A DNA stretch of 47,295 nt, taken from positions 1-47,295 of IMG/VR virus record IMGVR_UViG_3300047548_000468. One strand, 5' to 3'. The DNA is from a virus. Every line of letters starts with the position of its first letter. The stretch's first letter is position 1. The notes below the pieces were generated by a model. The model was not told the origin of the DNA, searched no databases, and worked only from the letters and a program-made list of their open reading frames with translations. Below are positions 1-10,174 of this stretch, one piece after another. A program made the position numbers and the translations under genes.

Positions 1-743
1 GAGATAAAGAAGACAAACTTCTTTCTAAATATAACAGAAAAATGAACAAGAGACAAAAAGCCCTTGACGTAATATCACTACAAGAAGACGCTATTAACAA
101 AAAGTACGACGAACGCAAGAAAGCTCTTGAAGAAATTGCAAAACTTAATAGTCAAATTTCTGATCAACAAAAGGCTCAACTAGACATTGCCAATGCACTA
201 GCGTCTGGAGACATTGCTGCAGCAGCTAGGGCAGTTCAGGCAGAACGAGCAAGAGCAGCCTCATTTGCTCAAGAGCAACAAATGAAGGCTTTGGAAGAAC
301 AAAGACAAAATGAGCTAGGAAAGCTTTCATATGGAGGTAGAACACGTTCTGTGCTAGAAGCAGCAATTGCTTCATATGAACTTGCCATTGCTAAGAGAGA
401 GTATAAGCTTGCACCAGCCGCAAGTGGCGGTCTTATGGGATACTCTCTTGGTGGTAAAGTTAGAAACTATATGGCTGGTGGTGGCAAGACTATTGGAAGT
501 GATAGAATTCCTGCTATGCTTACCCCTGGAGAATTTGTGGTCAAGCGTCCAGCGGTACAAGGATTCGGAGTCAAGAACCTTGAAAAGATTAACAATGGCG
601 ATGCAAATGGTCTTGGTTCAGTGTATAATTATAATGTCAATGTTAATGTTGCTACTAATGCAGATGCAGACAAGATTGCAAGAACAGTAGTTACAAAGAT
701 TAGAAGCATTGACAAACAAAGACTTGGAGGAAATAGTTACTAA
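1..743 (+). CDS. Tail tape measure protein, C-terminal part
   Basis: The frame is open from base 3 of the window, so this is the end of a longer gene and the ATG at 42 is probably internal. The visible part starts with a charged, alanine/glutamine-rich coiled coil (about residues 1-120). A glycine-rich hydrophobic stretch follows, then the segment IPAMLTPGEFVVKRPAV, typical of the C-termini of phage tape measure proteins. The last 40 residues are NVNVNVAT-like and end in a basic helix. Tape measure proteins set tail length and are ejected with the DNA. The stop overlaps the next start (TAATG), as in a tail operon. Confidence 0.85.
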   Translation, partial: DKEDKLLSKYNRKMNKRQKALDVISLQEDAINKKYDERKKALEEIAKLNSQISDQQKAQLDIANALASGDIAAAARAVQAERARAASFAQEQQMKALEEQRQNELGKLSYGGRTRSVLEAAIASYELAIAKREYKLAPAASGGLMGYSLGGKVRNYMAGGGKTIGSDRIPAMLTPGEFVVKRPAVQGFGVKNLEKINNGDANGLGSVYNYNVNVNVATNADADKIARTVVTKIRSIDKQRLGGNSY

Positions 744-1432
744 TGACATATGTTGTAAATAGACAAAAGTACAATCGCCCCCAAGCGATTCTTTTTTCAG
801 AAAATGACGGAACTGCCGACGGATCTGGCAAGGTATACCCAGACGGATTTGAAATTGGAGCTAATACTGCATCAGCAACAACGTTCCTAATTCTTTCAGA
901 TCACAACAGAGCACCAATTGATATCTCTTATCAAAGACTAGAGAAGCGTGAGCGTATGATTAATGGTCGTATGCGTTCATTTCATATTGCAGATAAAATG
1001 AACTTGTCATTATCTTGGACAATGCTTCCATCAAGACGATATGCTGGAGATCCAGATTTTGAAATTGCTGAAGGATTAACACAGGGTGTTCCAACTAATC
1101 CAGCTTTTGCAAATTATTTAAATGATCCAAATGGATATATGGAATTTCAGTACACAGTAGATGGAGGTGCTGGTGGGGCAGACATACTAGAGTGGTATGA
1201 AGATCATACTGGACCATTCTTTGTTTATCTTTCATACGATAAGCCACAAAACTTTACAACAAACAAGTATGAACATCTTCAAGAATATACAGAGATTGTA
1301 GAAATGTATATTTCAGATATTTCATACACAATTAATAAAAGAGCACATATTAATCGAAAAAATATTGCAGAGTCAGAGGACGGTACTGGATTTGATTACT
1401 GGGATATTTCGTTGACATTGGAAGAGGTGTAG
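743..1432 (+). CDS. Minor tail protein, distal-tail-like
   Basis: A 229-residue protein directly after the tape measure gene, sharing its TAATG junction. This is where distal tail (Dit-like) proteins lie in siphoviruses. It is rich in aromatic residues and beta-type segments, with no membrane segment or enzyme motif. The C-terminus (DYWDISLTLEEV) looks like the final strand of a tail-tube or Dit domain. The assignment rests on position and general character, not on a recognised motif. Confidence 0.6.
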   Translation: MTYVVNRQKYNRPQAILFSENDGTADGSGKVYPDGFEIGANTASATTFLILSDHNRAPIDISYQRLEKRERMINGRMRSFHIADKMNLSLSWTMLPSRRYAGDPDFEIAEGLTQGVPTNPAFANYLNDPNGYMEFQYTVDGGAGGADILEWYEDHTGPFFVYLSYDKPQNFTTNKYEHLQEYTEIVEMYISDISYTINKRAHINRKNIAESEDGTGFDYWDISLTLEEV

Positions 1433-1433
1433 T

Positions 1434-4400
1434 TTGTACGAAAATACTCATCTTAAAACTCACTTAGAACAATCATCAACTGTAAAAACTGAAGCTGCAA
1501 TTTATGCAGAAATTAATATGAATGATGCTGAAAATATAAAAATTATTGGCAATTATCGCAATAGACCAGCAGCTCTTGAAACAATTCAGGCAACTTTTGA
1601 TGAAGACGACACCGCAGTTGCATACACAGGCTATACAGATTCTGATGTTGTTGTTGACGGAGGGTATGAGACAGATGAAGATACCCCAGTTCCAGTAGCT
1701 TTTACATCTACAGATGCAAAGAAAAAACTTTTGTTTTCACTAGAAGACTGTTTTAAGCAGTTTAGACCACGATCTGGTATTAATAAGGCTGTAGCATTTG
1801 GAGCATCTCTTGGTCACTACGGTCACGCAATGACAGCCGATATGATGACACGACCACGATACTACATTTCTGATAAAGATGATAAGTTTAAATATTGGAC
1901 ATCATTTAGAAAAGAACAAGTTGGCAATACCATTGTAACTGCAGAACGAGGTATTGCAAATAAAAAAGTAACTGGCGAAAGTTATTACTACATTGATGAT
2001 GCAGCACCATTTATTGTTTATAACAGTGCAGTGCCAGTAAATAGAATAATTATAAAAATGCAAACTCACGTGGGTACTGCAAATCAAAGAAAAGCATTTG
2101 ATGGAACAAGTATTATTGGTGATCCATTCTATGAGCCAGAAAATGAAATTATAAATAGAGTTGTTCCAATTGACTGGAAAGTTCAGTACCTTCCACAAAA
2201 TAGTGATACTTGGACAACAGCAATTTCATTTAATGAAACAAACAATTCTGTTACACCAGTCGTGGGAAGAGACGGATACCTAGAATTACATTACAGCTCT
2301 GGCTCTTGGTCAAAAGGTAGTGAAACAGTTTCATCAACCACGCCATTCTTTTCAGATTTTACCAATACCTCTTCTACAGATTTTGTATATATTCGTGGAC
2401 TAAGAGTGATTGTAGATACACTAAGCAGAGCAGACTACCCATTCGATTTAATTGAACTTTCTCCAAGACTAGCAATTGACTTAACAGATATTACTGCAGA
2501 TTATTCAATAAATAAAGTGGCTTCAGATCTTGGAGTTAGTGGTATGCCAGTTGGTCAACTGCTTGCTTCAAACGGAAACATTACCATTGCAGATTTTGAC
2601 CAGGCATTAAATACAAATAATCCAGATAGTGTAATTGCAAATTATGTAAAACGTAATATGCAAATAAAGTTTTACGAAATTGTTAAAGATGTTCCATCAC
2701 CAAGCACTTTAGTGGATTACTACGTTCCTATTAAGGTAATGTACGCAAACTCTTTTCCCGAAATAAACACTAGAGACAGAGTTGCTACAATACAACTTAG
2801 AGATCTATACTTTTACTTTGAATCAATTACTGCACCAGAATTATTTGTAACTGATGCAAGCTTTAGCTATATTGTTGCAACATTGTTTGACTCCATTGGT
2901 TTTTCTAATTATATATACTCAAAGTCAGATAATGATCCAGAACCAATTATTCCAAACTTATTTGTTGCACCAAACACAACTATTGCAGAAATTTTAGAAG
3001 AACTCGCAGTAGCCACTCAAACATCTATGTTCTTCGATGAATATAATAATTTTGTTTTAATGAGCAGAAGTTATATGATGGCTAATGCTGGAGATAGAGA
3101 TCCAGATGATCCATCATCAGAAGTTAGTCTTGTACTTCGTGGAACAAAGGATAGCGAAAAATCTGGTGTACTTAAAAACTCAACAACATCTGCAGAGTTA
3201 GCTAATATTATTGAAGTAAGTGATAAGAAGAACGATGTATTTAATGATGGGAAAATTACATATACATCACGATATATTCAAAAAACATATAGCGAAATTA
3301 GACAAGCCGCACTGCTTGATGAAGAAAAAACTTGGGTATACAAACCAGCACTGCTATGGGAAGTTGCACCAAGCGAAACAACAAAGTCGATCAACGAGCA
3401 AAAAGCTTCTCAGTCTGCATATTCATTAGCTGCCGTACCAATTAATTCCGATCTATCAAACACAATTCCATCTGTATCTAGTGGTCAATTAATAAATAAT
3501 ACAATTGATCTTGGAGATGGTGTTTACTGGCTTCCTCGCTATAATGGATATCTATATGCAAATGGTGAAATTATTAGATATGATGCAGTAGAATATAGCA
3601 TTTCACAGCCATCAACCACTGCCGAATTTGTAGTAAACCTTGCAAATACATCCACAAACATTGTATCTGTTACTTCTGGAACAACTGCTGGACTTAAAGT
3701 CGGTGACAAAATTTCGGTAACATCTACTGGTGTGGGTGTTTTTGGAGCCAATACAACTGTAACTGAAATAACAAACACAACATCATTCAAGGTTGTTAGT
3801 AACCATCAAACGCTTGGCTCAACAAATGTTATTGGAAGATCGGCAACTACAAATTACTGGATTCGTGATGTTGAAGAATATCAAAAATATTTTGCAGAAA
3901 TTCCATTTAATGGAAAGCTGTATCCAACTGGTCGTGTAAGAATTTATGCAGAGCCATATTATGAAACAGTTGATAGCGTTGTCACAATTAAAGATGGTCC
4001 AGTTAAGAAACACGGACGAGGAGAGTTTAATACTGAGATTAAAGTTCATTCAAGAAATCTTCCAGATTGGGCTACTCAAAATGTCGGCGGTATTGAAATG
4101 GAGTCTAAGCTTCTTCTTAATGACAAATACATTACTGCTAAAAATGTAAACATTAGAAATGGTGCTAATGGAGGACTTGGCTATAGTGGAAAAACTATAT
4201 ATCTTGAAGCCGCTTATAGAAAATATGTTATTGTTGGTCAAACGGTTACTGGAACAAATATTCCATCTGGAACAGTAGTTACAGCAAAAGTTTCTGGAGG
4301 AATGAAAGTAAATAAAACTCCAACAGGAACCCTCGGAGCAACCGTTAAGCTTAGCGGTAAAAAGATTTATGATAGTTATCTGACAACAACAGATAATAAT

Positions 4401-6170
4401 GGTGGCAATGGTTTTGGAACACAAAATGTTACAGTTTCAAACTTGTCACAAAGTGCTTCTTACAAAAAGGGTGCGTCAGCAACCAGGGTTTCTGTAATCA
4501 AAAACTATATGTCTGCCCCATATGTTTCTGAAAATGCAAACACAACAGTAACAACAACACAAACTGGAAAAGTTCAATCTTCAGCACTTGTGTTTACTGG
4601 TCCAAATTTTGACACTACAGATAAAGCAAAAGATTTTATTTCTTATTCATACGCAGACTTGGGAAGTATGTACAATCACTTTGGAACAAGATTACGTATT
4701 ATTGGCACTCCAGAAAATAATGAAAATGCATATCAAACTCCAACAGGCGGAATGACATATATTTCTGCAGATGCTACAGACACTACTGCAGCAGTTTCAA
4801 TTAGCGGTGGTTCTGGTGGCATTGGGATTATGGTCGATCCAACAAAAAATACTGGATACTTTTTAGAGATTGCAGCACTATCTTCAACCAACATTGCCGA
4901 TTTTGGAAATGCAGAAGATATTGCAAACATATTTTTCTACAAAGTGGTTGGAGACACAACAGCCAATACTGCTACTAAAGCAATTCCAGTTAAACTTTGG
5001 ACTGGCTTGACAAGCATCCTTGTAGATGATGGAAGATTTACTGGACAGTATAGAATGAAGGGTGAAGAAAAGCCAACGGTATATGACATTGCTGTAGAAG
5101 TAAGAACAACTCGTGGGTCAAATAAGCCCAACTCTACAGAAGTCGCTTCAGTTCAATCATACGAGTTCTTGATTTATATGAATAACAAACTTATTGGTCG
5201 TGTAGAAGACACGTCTCCAATTGAGGTTGCAACACCAAAAACAGCATTATTTGTTAGAGGCACATCAAAGGTTATGTTTGAAAACATTTATGCAGTAAAA
5301 AACAATGATGCATCAAACTACTATGATACCGCAGAAACGCCATTAAATGCAGCTATATCATTTAACGATGAATTTGTGACAGACGACGTATTTGATAAAT
5401 ATTGCATACAACCAGCAATTAGAGACACTTATCTAACTGGAATTAGTCCAATCGCCCCACGTAGTGCAGATATTTTCTTTGAAGAGTTTGGAACAATTAT
5501 GCGAGAAGCTGCTTACTTTAATATTAGATATGATAAGGCATACCCTGCACTAGTAGCAAAAATAGCACCAACATTTAATAGACTAAAGGGATATTCTATA
5601 TCTGGATTTGTTTCAAATGCATATGGGGCAGAGTTTTTAGTTTTTAATACAACAGATAAGATTTTAAACTTAGACGAAACTAGTGGAAACTATCTAAGAA
5701 TTCTTGGGGTAACATTTACGCAAGAGTCGCAACACGACCTAACAGTAGATGAATTCTTTAAAGAAAATGGAAATATAACTGATGTAGACACATATGGTCG
5801 AATTGATGCTAACGAAGTTTTTGATAATAAGAGAGATTATCGATCTATTAAAAATAGTAGAATTAGCTACGGTAGAAAAGAATTTAACATTTCATCAGAG
5901 TACATTCAGACACAAGATGCAGCAGAATCGCTTATGTCTTGGATGATTGATAAAATTGTTAAACCAAGAAAGTCGATAGGTCTCACGGTATTTCCAATTC
6001 CAACACTTCAACTTGGAGATATTGTTAACATAGACTATAAGGATGCAGATAATGTTGACCAAATTGCAAACAACGATACCAGGTTTGTTGTGTACAATAT
6101 TGAATACAAGAGATCTTTGAACGGTCCAGATATGACAGTATATCTTAGTGAAATTCCAGGAGGTGCATAA
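1434..6170 (+). CDS. Large minor tail / baseplate hub-like protein
   Basis: This 1578-residue protein is the largest in the window. It starts at TTG 1434, preceded by GAAGAGG at 1421-1427. The N-terminal half is beta-rich. Around residues 480-560 is a hub-like segment (ILEELAVATQTSMFFDE). Around 1060-1300 a lectin-like (LamG or concanavalin-type) region is likely. The last 150 residues (QLGDIVNIDYKDAD to VYLSEIPGG) resemble the C-termini of tail hub or tip proteins. A beta module with the pattern VGDKISVTST..TTVTEI..TTSFKV near residues 735-790 recurs in the neighbouring fibre gene. Host binding or baseplate formation is likely, but the exact role is inferred from size and order. Confidence 0.65.
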   Translation: MYENTHLKTHLEQSSTVKTEAAIYAEINMNDAENIKIIGNYRNRPAALETIQATFDEDDTAVAYTGYTDSDVVVDGGYETDEDTPVPVAFTSTDAKKKLLFSLEDCFKQFRPRSGINKAVAFGASLGHYGHAMTADMMTRPRYYISDKDDKFKYWTSFRKEQVGNTIVTAERGIANKKVTGESYYYIDDAAPFIVYNSAVPVNRIIIKMQTHVGTANQRKAFDGTSIIGDPFYEPENEIINRVVPIDWKVQYLPQNSDTWTTAISFNETNNSVTPVVGRDGYLELHYSSGSWSKGSETVSSTTPFFSDFTNTSSTDFVYIRGLRVIVDTLSRADYPFDLIELSPRLAIDLTDITADYSINKVASDLGVSGMPVGQLLASNGNITIADFDQALNTNNPDSVIANYVKRNMQIKFYEIVKDVPSPSTLVDYYVPIKVMYANSFPEINTRDRVATIQLRDLYFYFESITAPELFVTDASFSYIVATLFDSIGFSNYIYSKSDNDPEPIIPNLFVAPNTTIAEILEELAVATQTSMFFDEYNNFVLMSRSYMMANAGDRDPDDPSSEVSLVLRGTKDSEKSGVLKNSTTSAELANIIEVSDKKNDVFNDGKITYTSRYIQKTYSEIRQAALLDEEKTWVYKPALLWEVAPSETTKSINEQKASQSAYSLAAVPINSDLSNTIPSVSSGQLINNTIDLGDGVYWLPRYNGYLYANGEIIRYDAVEYSISQPSTTAEFVVNLANTSTNIVSVTSGTTAGLKVGDKISVTSTGVGVFGANTTVTEITNTTSFKVVSNHQTLGSTNVIGRSATTNYWIRDVEEYQKYFAEIPFNGKLYPTGRVRIYAEPYYETVDSVVTIKDGPVKKHGRGEFNTEIKVHSRNLPDWATQNVGGIEMESKLLLNDKYITAKNVNIRNGANGGLGYSGKTIYLEAAYRKYVIVGQTVTGTNIPSGTVVTAKVSGGMKVNKTPTGTLGATVKLSGKKIYDSYLTTTDNNGGNGFGTQNVTVSNLSQSASYKKGASATRVSVIKNYMSAPYVSENANTTVTTTQTGKVQSSALVFTGPNFDTTDKAKDFISYSYADLGSMYNHFGTRLRIIGTPENNENAYQTPTGGMTYISADATDTTAAVSISGGSGGIGIMVDPTKNTGYFLEIAALSSTNIADFGNAEDIANIFFYKVVGDTTANTATKAIPVKLWTGLTSILVDDGRFTGQYRMKGEEKPTVYDIAVEVRTTRGSNKPNSTEVASVQSYEFLIYMNNKLIGRVEDTSPIEVATPKTALFVRGTSKVMFENIYAVKNNDASNYYDTAETPLNAAISFNDEFVTDDVFDKYCIQPAIRDTYLTGISPIAPRSADIFFEEFGTIMREAAYFNIRYDKAYPALVAKIAPTFNRLKGYSISGFVSNAYGAEFLVFNTTDKILNLDETSGNYLRILGVTFTQESQHDLTVDEFFKENGNITDVDTYGRIDANEVFDNKRDYRSIKNSRISYGRKEFNISSEYIQTQDAAESLMSWMIDKIVKPRKSIGLTVFPIPTLQLGDIVNIDYKDADNVDQIANNDTRFVVYNIEYKRSLNGPDMTVYLSEIPGGA

Positions 6171-6631
6171 TGGTTAATTCAGTAAATCCATTTTTACCAG
6201 AACCAATTTATGCCAAAATTAAAAAAGGTGTTCAGGTAGCAAGCCCAGACATTATTCTAGATGATCCATATATGTCTGTAGAGTCAATGGCTGATTATAT
6301 TTTTGCAACAATTGGTGGGACAGAGATTTTGTCAGCTTCTAGATCAGATCTAATTGATAGCCCCCTTAACAAAAACTATACTCCAATTGCCGATGCAGGA
6401 GCAGCATTTGTTGGAGAGCCGTCAATATCATTTAGCGATAGCTCTGAAAATATATTTATTGGATATGGAATTGATTTAAATAGACACGTTCCAATAGACG
6501 ATATAGCCTATCCGTTAGTTGAAGATGGAACAAACGGTACAATTAAAATTAATTTGAGAGATATGAAGCCAGGGTATTATGTTGAAGTAGAAATTTTAAC
6601 TAATGGCGATCTCGTAGATGGTACAATATAA
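6170..6631 (+). CDS. Tail-associated protein
   Basis: A 153-residue acidic protein whose ATG overlaps the stop of the hub-like gene (TAATG). No catalytic motif is visible. The C-terminal half (IKINLRDMKPGYYVEVEILTN) looks like a beta-sandwich. Position between the hub and fibre-like genes suggests a baseplate or fibre-adaptor subunit. Function otherwise unknown. Confidence 0.55.
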   Translation: MVNSVNPFLPEPIYAKIKKGVQVASPDIILDDPYMSVESMADYIFATIGGTEILSASRSDLIDSPLNKNYTPIADAGAAFVGEPSISFSDSSENIFIGYGIDLNRHVPIDDIAYPLVEDGTNGTIKINLRDMKPGYYVEVEILTNGDLVDGTI

Positions 6632-6636
6632 GTAAT

Positions 6637-8202
6637 ATGATTACATCAACTGGACAATCAATTATTGCTAAGTATATGGTGGATCAAGCACCAGCATATG
6701 CATCATATATTGCTATTGGTTGTGGAGCAAGACCAAGAACAGCATATTCTGATAGCATTACTTCTTATACAATTTCAAGCAATACTGCTAATGTTTCTGC
6801 AACAGGTCATCCATTTTTAGTTGGAGATTTAGTAACAATTTCAAGCAATGTATCTGCAATTAATGGAACATATACTGTTACTGCAAAAACTACAGATTAT
6901 TTTGAATTTTCTAAAACAAGATCGAATGAGGGACCAATTTCTTTAAGTGGTACAGCAATTCTTAATTTTAAAAACAAAGAAACCCTTGACTTTGAAATGT
7001 TTAGAGTTCCAATTACATCAAGAACATTTGAGCAAAATGTTACTAGTGGAACAACAACTGTAATTCTTTCTGGAGATCTTCCGTCTCAAGAAAGATACTA
7101 TATTACTGAGGCTGGGGTATTTTCAGCTGGCTCAAATCCAATTGCAGCTGGTATTGATAGCAGAAGCATAACAACATTTACAACTTCTGAAAACTGGGAA
7201 AGTCACAATAAAACAGCTGCAGTGTCAATTTTTTCTCCTACCACAACGATATATAGTACTTCAACTGGAGTTATAGATACGGCTGTTACTCAAACTGTAT
7301 TTTCAATAGAAAACACTAACGCAGTTTTTGAAGACACAAACAGATCTTCTTTATTGGAAAGACCACGAATGCTCCAGTCTTCTATTGCTGTTTCTACAGG
7401 ATTATCAAGAATTAATACTTCAAGCACGGTTTGGACTGCAACAGAAGAACCACATATACATCTTATAGGCAAAGCATTCTCTTTTGATAAAAATGCATCA
7501 TCTGATGAATTAAAGCTTGCGTTTTCATTGTTTAGCGTAGATCCGTCAGCATCAGTGCCAACCAATATGTATATGATGCTAGAATTTAGTTCAGATGAAA
7601 CAGAAACAGCTGGAGTATCTAGTGATTATGCAAAAGCACAATTTTCAGTATCATCTTCAGATTTTATTGGTGGCAATAGATACCTTGTAAAAACACTATC
7701 TCTTGGAGCTTTAAAAAAGAGTTCTGGGTTTAACTGGTCTGCAGCAGACATTGTAAAGGTCTATGTGTCCGTTCCTACAAGCAATTTGACAGTAAACACT
7801 GTTGCAGTTACAAATAACATAGCAACAATAACAACAACAGCTACACCCAAAATTATTCCAGGTCAAATATTTACCACTAGTGGATTAACAAATTCAGTAC
7901 TAAACGGCACATTTGAAGCTACTGCTGTAAATACTTCGTCAAACACAATATCGTTTGCAATTACAACTTCTAACATAACATCAACTTCAGATAGTGGGTC
8001 TGTTTTTTCTTCAGACGGATCTTATTACGTAATTCTTGATGGGCTAAGATTTGAAAACAATAGGGATAGGGAAAATAACCCAATTTATGGAATGGTATCA
8101 TATTCACCAGTTCAAACATCAACCAACCAGCCAGCACTAAAAGAGGTTAACTCTGCAAACATATTTGAAGCAAAATTCAATCTTGATTTGGGTGTAGAAT
8201 AA
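6637..8202 (+). CDS. Tail fibre-like protein
   Basis: A 521-residue Ser/Thr/Asn-rich protein. Its N-terminus (TSTGQSIIAKYMVDQAPAY) resembles attachment domains of phage fibre or collar proteins. Two copies of a beta module (HPFLVGDLVTISSN..NGTYTVT near residues 50-95, and TPKIIPGQIFTTSG..NGTFEAT near 400-440) recur here, and a third occurs in the hub-like protein. The C-terminus (KEVNSANIFEAKFNLDL) looks like a coat-docking strand. It probably forms part of the receptor-binding apparatus. Start at ATG 6637, five bases after the previous stop. Confidence 0.55.
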   Translation: MITSTGQSIIAKYMVDQAPAYASYIAIGCGARPRTAYSDSITSYTISSNTANVSATGHPFLVGDLVTISSNVSAINGTYTVTAKTTDYFEFSKTRSNEGPISLSGTAILNFKNKETLDFEMFRVPITSRTFEQNVTSGTTTVILSGDLPSQERYYITEAGVFSAGSNPIAAGIDSRSITTFTTSENWESHNKTAAVSIFSPTTTIYSTSTGVIDTAVTQTVFSIENTNAVFEDTNRSSLLERPRMLQSSIAVSTGLSRINTSSTVWTATEEPHIHLIGKAFSFDKNASSDELKLAFSLFSVDPSASVPTNMYMMLEFSSDETETAGVSSDYAKAQFSVSSSDFIGGNRYLVKTLSLGALKKSSGFNWSAADIVKVYVSVPTSNLTVNTVAVTNNIATITTTATPKIIPGQIFTTSGLTNSVLNGTFEATAVNTSSNTISFAITTSNITSTSDSGSVFSSDGSYYVILDGLRFENNRDRENNPIYGMVSYSPVQTSTNQPALKEVNSANIFEAKFNLDLGVE

Positions 8203-8663
8203 TGGCAACTGAAGATATTAAAGTAGTCTCAATTGTTGATGTGCCGTTTCAAAGAGTTGACGAAAATAATAATTACGTTATTAGAGTTAGGGTTTCTAAC
8301 ACAGATGGATCGCAAAAGTCGTCTTGGTCTCAATATAAAACAGTTCCTGCTAAAGCTATAGGAACAATAGATAGTAGTGCATTTACAATTTCTCAAAGTG
8401 GAGAAATGCTTTCGGTATCTTTTTTAGTCGATGCAAATTCTTATAGACCACTATACGATGTCTTTGCTAAATGGTCAACTGATTCTGGAAGCAATTATAC
8501 TAATTTTGAATATTATGATACAATTTCTGTAACATCGCTTCCTATAGATATTCCAAATGTAAGTGTTAACAGGGCAATAATTAGAATACAGGCTGCAGGT
8601 CTTAAGCAAGAAGAAAACAACAATCTTCTAATAGGAACTTCTTCTGCATTTACAGTGACTTAG
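8202..8663 (+). CDS. Virion-associated beta-sandwich protein
   Basis: A 153-residue protein with regularly alternating beta segments (NYVIRVRVSNTDGS, SVSFLVDANS, DVFAKWSTDSGSNY) that look like a fibronectin-III/Ig-type fold. No signal peptide. It joins the fibre gene through a TAATG overlap and closes the first block of tail genes. Such domains commonly decorate tails and bind carbohydrate weakly. No specific family is claimed. Confidence 0.5.
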   Translation: MATEDIKVVSIVDVPFQRVDENNNYVIRVRVSNTDGSQKSSWSQYKTVPAKAIGTIDSSAFTISQSGEMLSVSFLVDANSYRPLYDVFAKWSTDSGSNYTNFEYYDTISVTSLPIDIPNVSVNRAIIRIQAAGLKQEENNNLLIGTSSAFTVT

Positions 8664-8678
8664 TGATATACTAGTACT
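8664..8678 (+). promoter_or_regulatory. Extended -10 promoter, leaderless gene 8679
   Basis: TGA-TATACT (8664-8672) and a six-base spacer put +1 on the A of the ATG at 8679. No good -35. Confidence 0.6.
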
Positions 8679-9122
8679 ATGAAATTACCAGTTCCTCAGC
8701 GTGGTCAGCCATTCGACATTTCTTTTGTCTACAAAATGACAGAATCTATTAATGCATTGTGGGATCGTATTGCAATTAATGTTTCTGCATATGCATCCCT
8801 TGCAGTAACAGGCGGTACAAAATCAGTAAGATCAAGTGAAGTTAAAATTGTTACTGGAAAAGCAGCACTAGATCTTGGAACATCAGTAAAGCTAGATGAA
8901 GAAAAGCCATTTTCTTATGATTTTTATCCTCCATTTGCAGATGTACCAATTGTAACTGCAACACCAGTTATTACTGGAACAGTAACCACAGCAAGTAAAA
9001 ATGCTTATGCAGTTATTAGTTCAGTAACAACATCTGGAGTAAAAGGATTTGTTAAATTTGACAAAGCTGGAAATATTGGTGGTATGTCTGTAAACATTAT
9101 CGCAATTGGTGTACCAGTATAA
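8679..9122 (+). CDS. Putative structural protein with its own leaderless promoter
   Basis: A 147-residue protein with a short helical N-terminus (FDISFVYKMTESINALWDRI) and a beta-rich C-terminal part. This pattern is common in short fibre or collar proteins that trimerise. It is the only tail-region gene with its own promoter: TGATATACT ends at 8672 and the ATG at 8679 falls at the predicted +1. Its stop overlaps the next start (TAATG), so the same transcript can continue into the replication operon. Function unproven. Confidence 0.55.
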   Translation: MKLPVPQRGQPFDISFVYKMTESINALWDRIAINVSAYASLAVTGGTKSVRSSEVKIVTGKAALDLGTSVKLDEEKPFSYDFYPPFADVPIVTATPVITGTVTTASKNAYAVISSVTTSGVKGFVKFDKAGNIGGMSVNIIAIGVPV

Positions 9123-9643
9123 TGGACAGGGAGCAGTATAATTCTGCCCCACCAATTCCAGGCAGCAAGAAAGTTTGGTTTCTTAATGGTGATCTTGTTA
9201 GAATTCATCACCTTAATAGATCAAACGGCATTATGTCTGTCTATAACATAACTAAAGATCAAATAGAAAGCTGCCTTGTAACAGATTTTAAACGCAATCG
9301 TGAACGAGCATACACTGTTGGAGAAACAGCAATATTAGTAAATCGTCATAAAAAGTATATGCCTTCATTGATGAAGCGAGGAGTTATCCCAGAGCCTATG
9401 GGTGCTCAAAAGGGTGGAGAAAGAGGCTGGCAAGTAAGATGTTACTACTCAGAATCGCAGGTACGAGGAATTCGTGATATACTTGCTACCTATCACATTG
9501 GTAGACCACGCAAAGACAAATTAATAACAAACGACATAACTCCCTCGCCACAAGAGTTGACAAGGCGTATGGGAGATGGTATACTGACATATACAAGAAC
9601 TGACGATGGGCGATTCGTGCCTGTATGGTCAGAATCTATTTAG
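9122..9643 (+). CDS. MerR-like helix-turn-helix DNA-binding protein
   Basis: 173 residues. A winged HTH of the MerR/excise type is suggested at residues 60-125: YTVGETAILVNRHKKYMPSL, a loop rich in Gly/Arg, then RCYYSESQVRGIRDILATYH. The tail is basic (RPRKDK). It has neither the C-terminal effector domain of true MerR activators nor a paired integrase, so a local transcription regulator or a replication-linked DNA-binding role is more likely than excision. It sits at the boundary between tail and replication genes. Confidence 0.6.
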   Translation: MDREQYNSAPPIPGSKKVWFLNGDLVRIHHLNRSNGIMSVYNITKDQIESCLVTDFKRNRERAYTVGETAILVNRHKKYMPSLMKRGVIPEPMGAQKGGERGWQVRCYYSESQVRGIRDILATYHIGRPRKDKLITNDITPSPQELTRRMGDGILTYTRTDDGRFVPVWSESI

Positions 9644-9659
9644 TCCATAAGGAGAGACA

Positions 9660-9866
9660 ATGGAAAACGATAACACAAAGGTAAATATTGCACTTGGGTA
9701 CACACTCAATCTTGGCAATTTTCAATCGCTACGCATCGATCTTGGAGTAGAAGACTCACGACGTGAGGGAGAAACTATTCAAGATGCGTTTGAGCGTGTA
9801 TACAGCTTTGTTGAAGCAAAGCTTGTTGAAAAGATTAACGAAGCCAAATCTGAGATTCCAGAATAA
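9660..9866 (+). CDS. Conserved-type small phage protein
   Basis: A 68-residue acidic protein with a clear ribosome site (AAGGAGAG at 9650-9657). Beta strands come first (VNIALGYTLNLGNFQSLRIDLGV), then a long helix (AFERVYSFVEAKLVEKINEAKSE). The stop overlaps the next start (TAATG). No function can be read from the sequence. It is co-transcribed with the replication genes. Confidence 0.6.
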   Translation: MENDNTKVNIALGYTLNLGNFQSLRIDLGVEDSRREGETIQDAFERVYSFVEAKLVEKINEAKSEIPE

Positions 9867-10174
9867 TGGCAGACCGCAAAGACCGTATGGCTTTGCTTAG
9901 TCGCTATAGCAAATTACATTTGCAAAGGTATGAGGCAAAGCCTGTGCTTAACCTAAACACAGAACAGTGGGCTGCAGACGCACTCATTGAATCTTTTGGT
10001 TTGCCAGAGTGCTACGACTTGCTTGCATACTACTTTGAAGCAAGCCAGAACCCAAGCTGGAAGTTTTTTATTAACAACGCTGACAAAATTGTAGAAGCAG
10101 TGCAAGCACAAAAACAAGACATTGATGAACGAGCAGAACGCCGTAAGAGGGCTAAGGAGTGGTTAAATGACTAA
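9866..10174 (+). CDS. Hypothetical protein upstream of the helicase
   Basis: A 102-residue, mostly helical protein with a charged C-terminus (DIDERAERRKRAKEWLND). Its 3' end overlaps the helicase gene by eight bases, so the two are translationally coupled. The position suggests a helicase loader or accessory factor. No ATPase motif is present and the family is not recognised, so that role is inference only. Confidence 0.55.
   Translation: MADRKDRMALLSRYSKLHLQRYEAKPVLNLNTEQWAADALIESFGLPECYDLLAYYFEASQNPSWKFFINNADKIVEAVQAQKQDIDERAERRKRAKEWLND

Noticed and set aside
4050-4424. Long antisense frame inside the hub-like gene
   Set aside because: Cys/Asn/Ser-rich shadow of the coding strand, with no start signals.
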